Origin: a virus
Direction: 5' to 3' (one strand)
DNA length: 23,190 nucleotides
Virus record (IMG/VR): IMGVR_UViG_3300030339_000244
Coordinates: 1 to 23,190 of that record
Shown: piece after piece, positions 22,639 through 23,190 of the stretch
Numbering within the stretch: position 1 is the first letter of the stretch
Layout: each line of letters opens with the position of its first letter
The notes under the pieces: generated by a model
Told to the model about the DNA's origin: nothing
What the model saw: only the letters and a program-made list of their open reading frames with translations
The model's database searches: none
Translations under genes and position numbers: made by a program

Positions 22639-23190
22639 ATGGTTTTTCGAGAATTTGAAATGACTTGCTGTTGTTCCTGTAAATAGTCCCACCTTTTAAT
22701 CCCATCTTCCACATGTACAAATAAGCATCATAAATATCTTGTGGAGTCGATTTTTCAGGTAAGTTTACAGTTTTTGAAATTGCATTGGAAAACCACTTTT
22801 GCCAGACTGCTTGCATATCTATGTGATTTTTCCAATCTATTTCATTTGCTGTTTTGAATAAATCTTGCAACTCTTTATTAACTAATTTGCACCCAGTCAT
22901 TGTCCCATGCTTATTTACATACTCCATAATTTCAATAATTGTTTCAGGAGTATATTTATGTTCTTTTAACTTACTTTCTAGAACTGGATTTATTTCAAAC
23001 AAAGAATCCTTTGCAATGTTACCCACACCTTCAGTTATATTCCTTTTGTAAGCCAAAGCAAAAAATGGTTCAATTGAGGAATTGACACCACCCAAAAGAG
23101 CAATACTTCCCGTAGGAGCCACAGAAGAAACCGCAACATTTCTTACACCGGTTTCATACAAATCGGATGGAGAAATCTCGGACTTACCAA
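22634..23190 (-). CDS. nrdJ: Adenosylcobalamin-dependent (class II) ribonucleotide reductase, C-terminal part
   Basis: The 3' end of a ribonucleotide reductase gene; the frame stays open to the right edge, so the start is outside the window and the TTG at 23161 is internal. The conserved finger-loop region reads VAVSSVAPTGSIALLGGVNS then SIEPFFALAYKRN, and the end reads TPQDIYDAYLYMWKMGLKGG followed by TIYRNNSKSFQIL. This wording is that of the B12-dependent NrdJ type, which makes deoxyribonucleotides from ribonucleotides in the cytoplasm without oxygen. The protein stops soon after the YRNNS motif and lacks the C-terminal cysteine-rich tail found in many NrdJ proteins. It fits with the dUTPase in a nucleotide-supply operon. 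Confidence 0.88.
   Translation of the reverse strand, partial: GKSEISPSDLYETGVRNVAVSSVAPTGSIALLGGVNSSIEPFFALAYKRNITEGVGNIAKDSLFEINPVLESKLKEHKYTPETIIEIMEYVNKHGTMTGCKLVNKELQDLFKTANEIDWKNHIDMQAVWQKWFSNAISKTVNLPEKSTPQDIYDAYLYMWKMGLKGGTIYRNNSKSFQILEKPS

Noticed and set aside
1-23190. CRISPR arrays, tRNA genes, insertion sequences, diversity-generating retroelement
   Set aside because: No regular direct repeats with spacers, cloverleaf, transposase or reverse transcriptase was seen on either strand.

Overview
The window looks like part of a long-tailed (siphovirus-type) phage or prophage of a low-GC Gram-positive host (Bacillota). The evidence is AT-rich DNA, strong AGGAGG-type ribosome binding sites, tight gene packing, and a tail module in the usual siphophage order. 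Both ends cut through genes: a head-tail joining type protein on the left and a class II ribonucleotide reductase on the right.

Layout. Rightward late genes fill 1-18687. They start with a neck protein carrying Ig-like domains, a probable tail-completion protein, a conserved tail-module protein and the tail tube protein. A mixed block follows (3665-7129) with small unknown genes, a coiled-coil protein with a C-terminal membrane segment, a zinc-ribbon protein, an internally duplicated membrane protein, a RuvC-like resolvase and a tyrosine recombinase. The tail genes then resume with a small structural-type protein, a 1258-residue tape measure, the distal tail protein, the large tail-tip protein and a run of small fibre or adhesin genes. 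A perfect 17-bp bidirectional terminator at 18689-18729 separates these from a leftward operon (18737-23190). That operon holds a dUTPase with an N-terminal membrane segment, several small unknown genes, a beta-class DNA methyltransferase, a miniature kinase-like protein and NrdJ, and so concerns nucleotide supply and DNA modification.

Main discoveries. (1) The stretch 15450-16173 has no long ORF, but it contains a conserved phage tail-fibre-type gene split by a compact group I intron at about 15593-15880. P2, P3, P4, P5, P6, P7, P7.1/7.2, P8 and P9 can all be drawn by hand. Joining the exons restores a continuous 134-residue protein through a conserved T-E-P-S-G-G motif. The best P1 pairing puts a C.A wobble, not the usual U.G, at the 5' splice site. 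(2) A motif ATAAAA-N6-TTTTAT occurs six times exactly and once imperfectly. All seven copies are at gene junctions and most lie in the leftward operon. One copy sits in a 13-bp perfect inverted repeat at 19390-19419. It may be an undescribed operator, RNA-processing or recombination site. (3) A resolvase-integrase pair lies inside the tail module, which is an unusual place for an integrase.

No tRNA, rRNA, CRISPR array, insertion sequence or recognisable endolysin was seen. All assignments come from reading the sequence; no database search was run.
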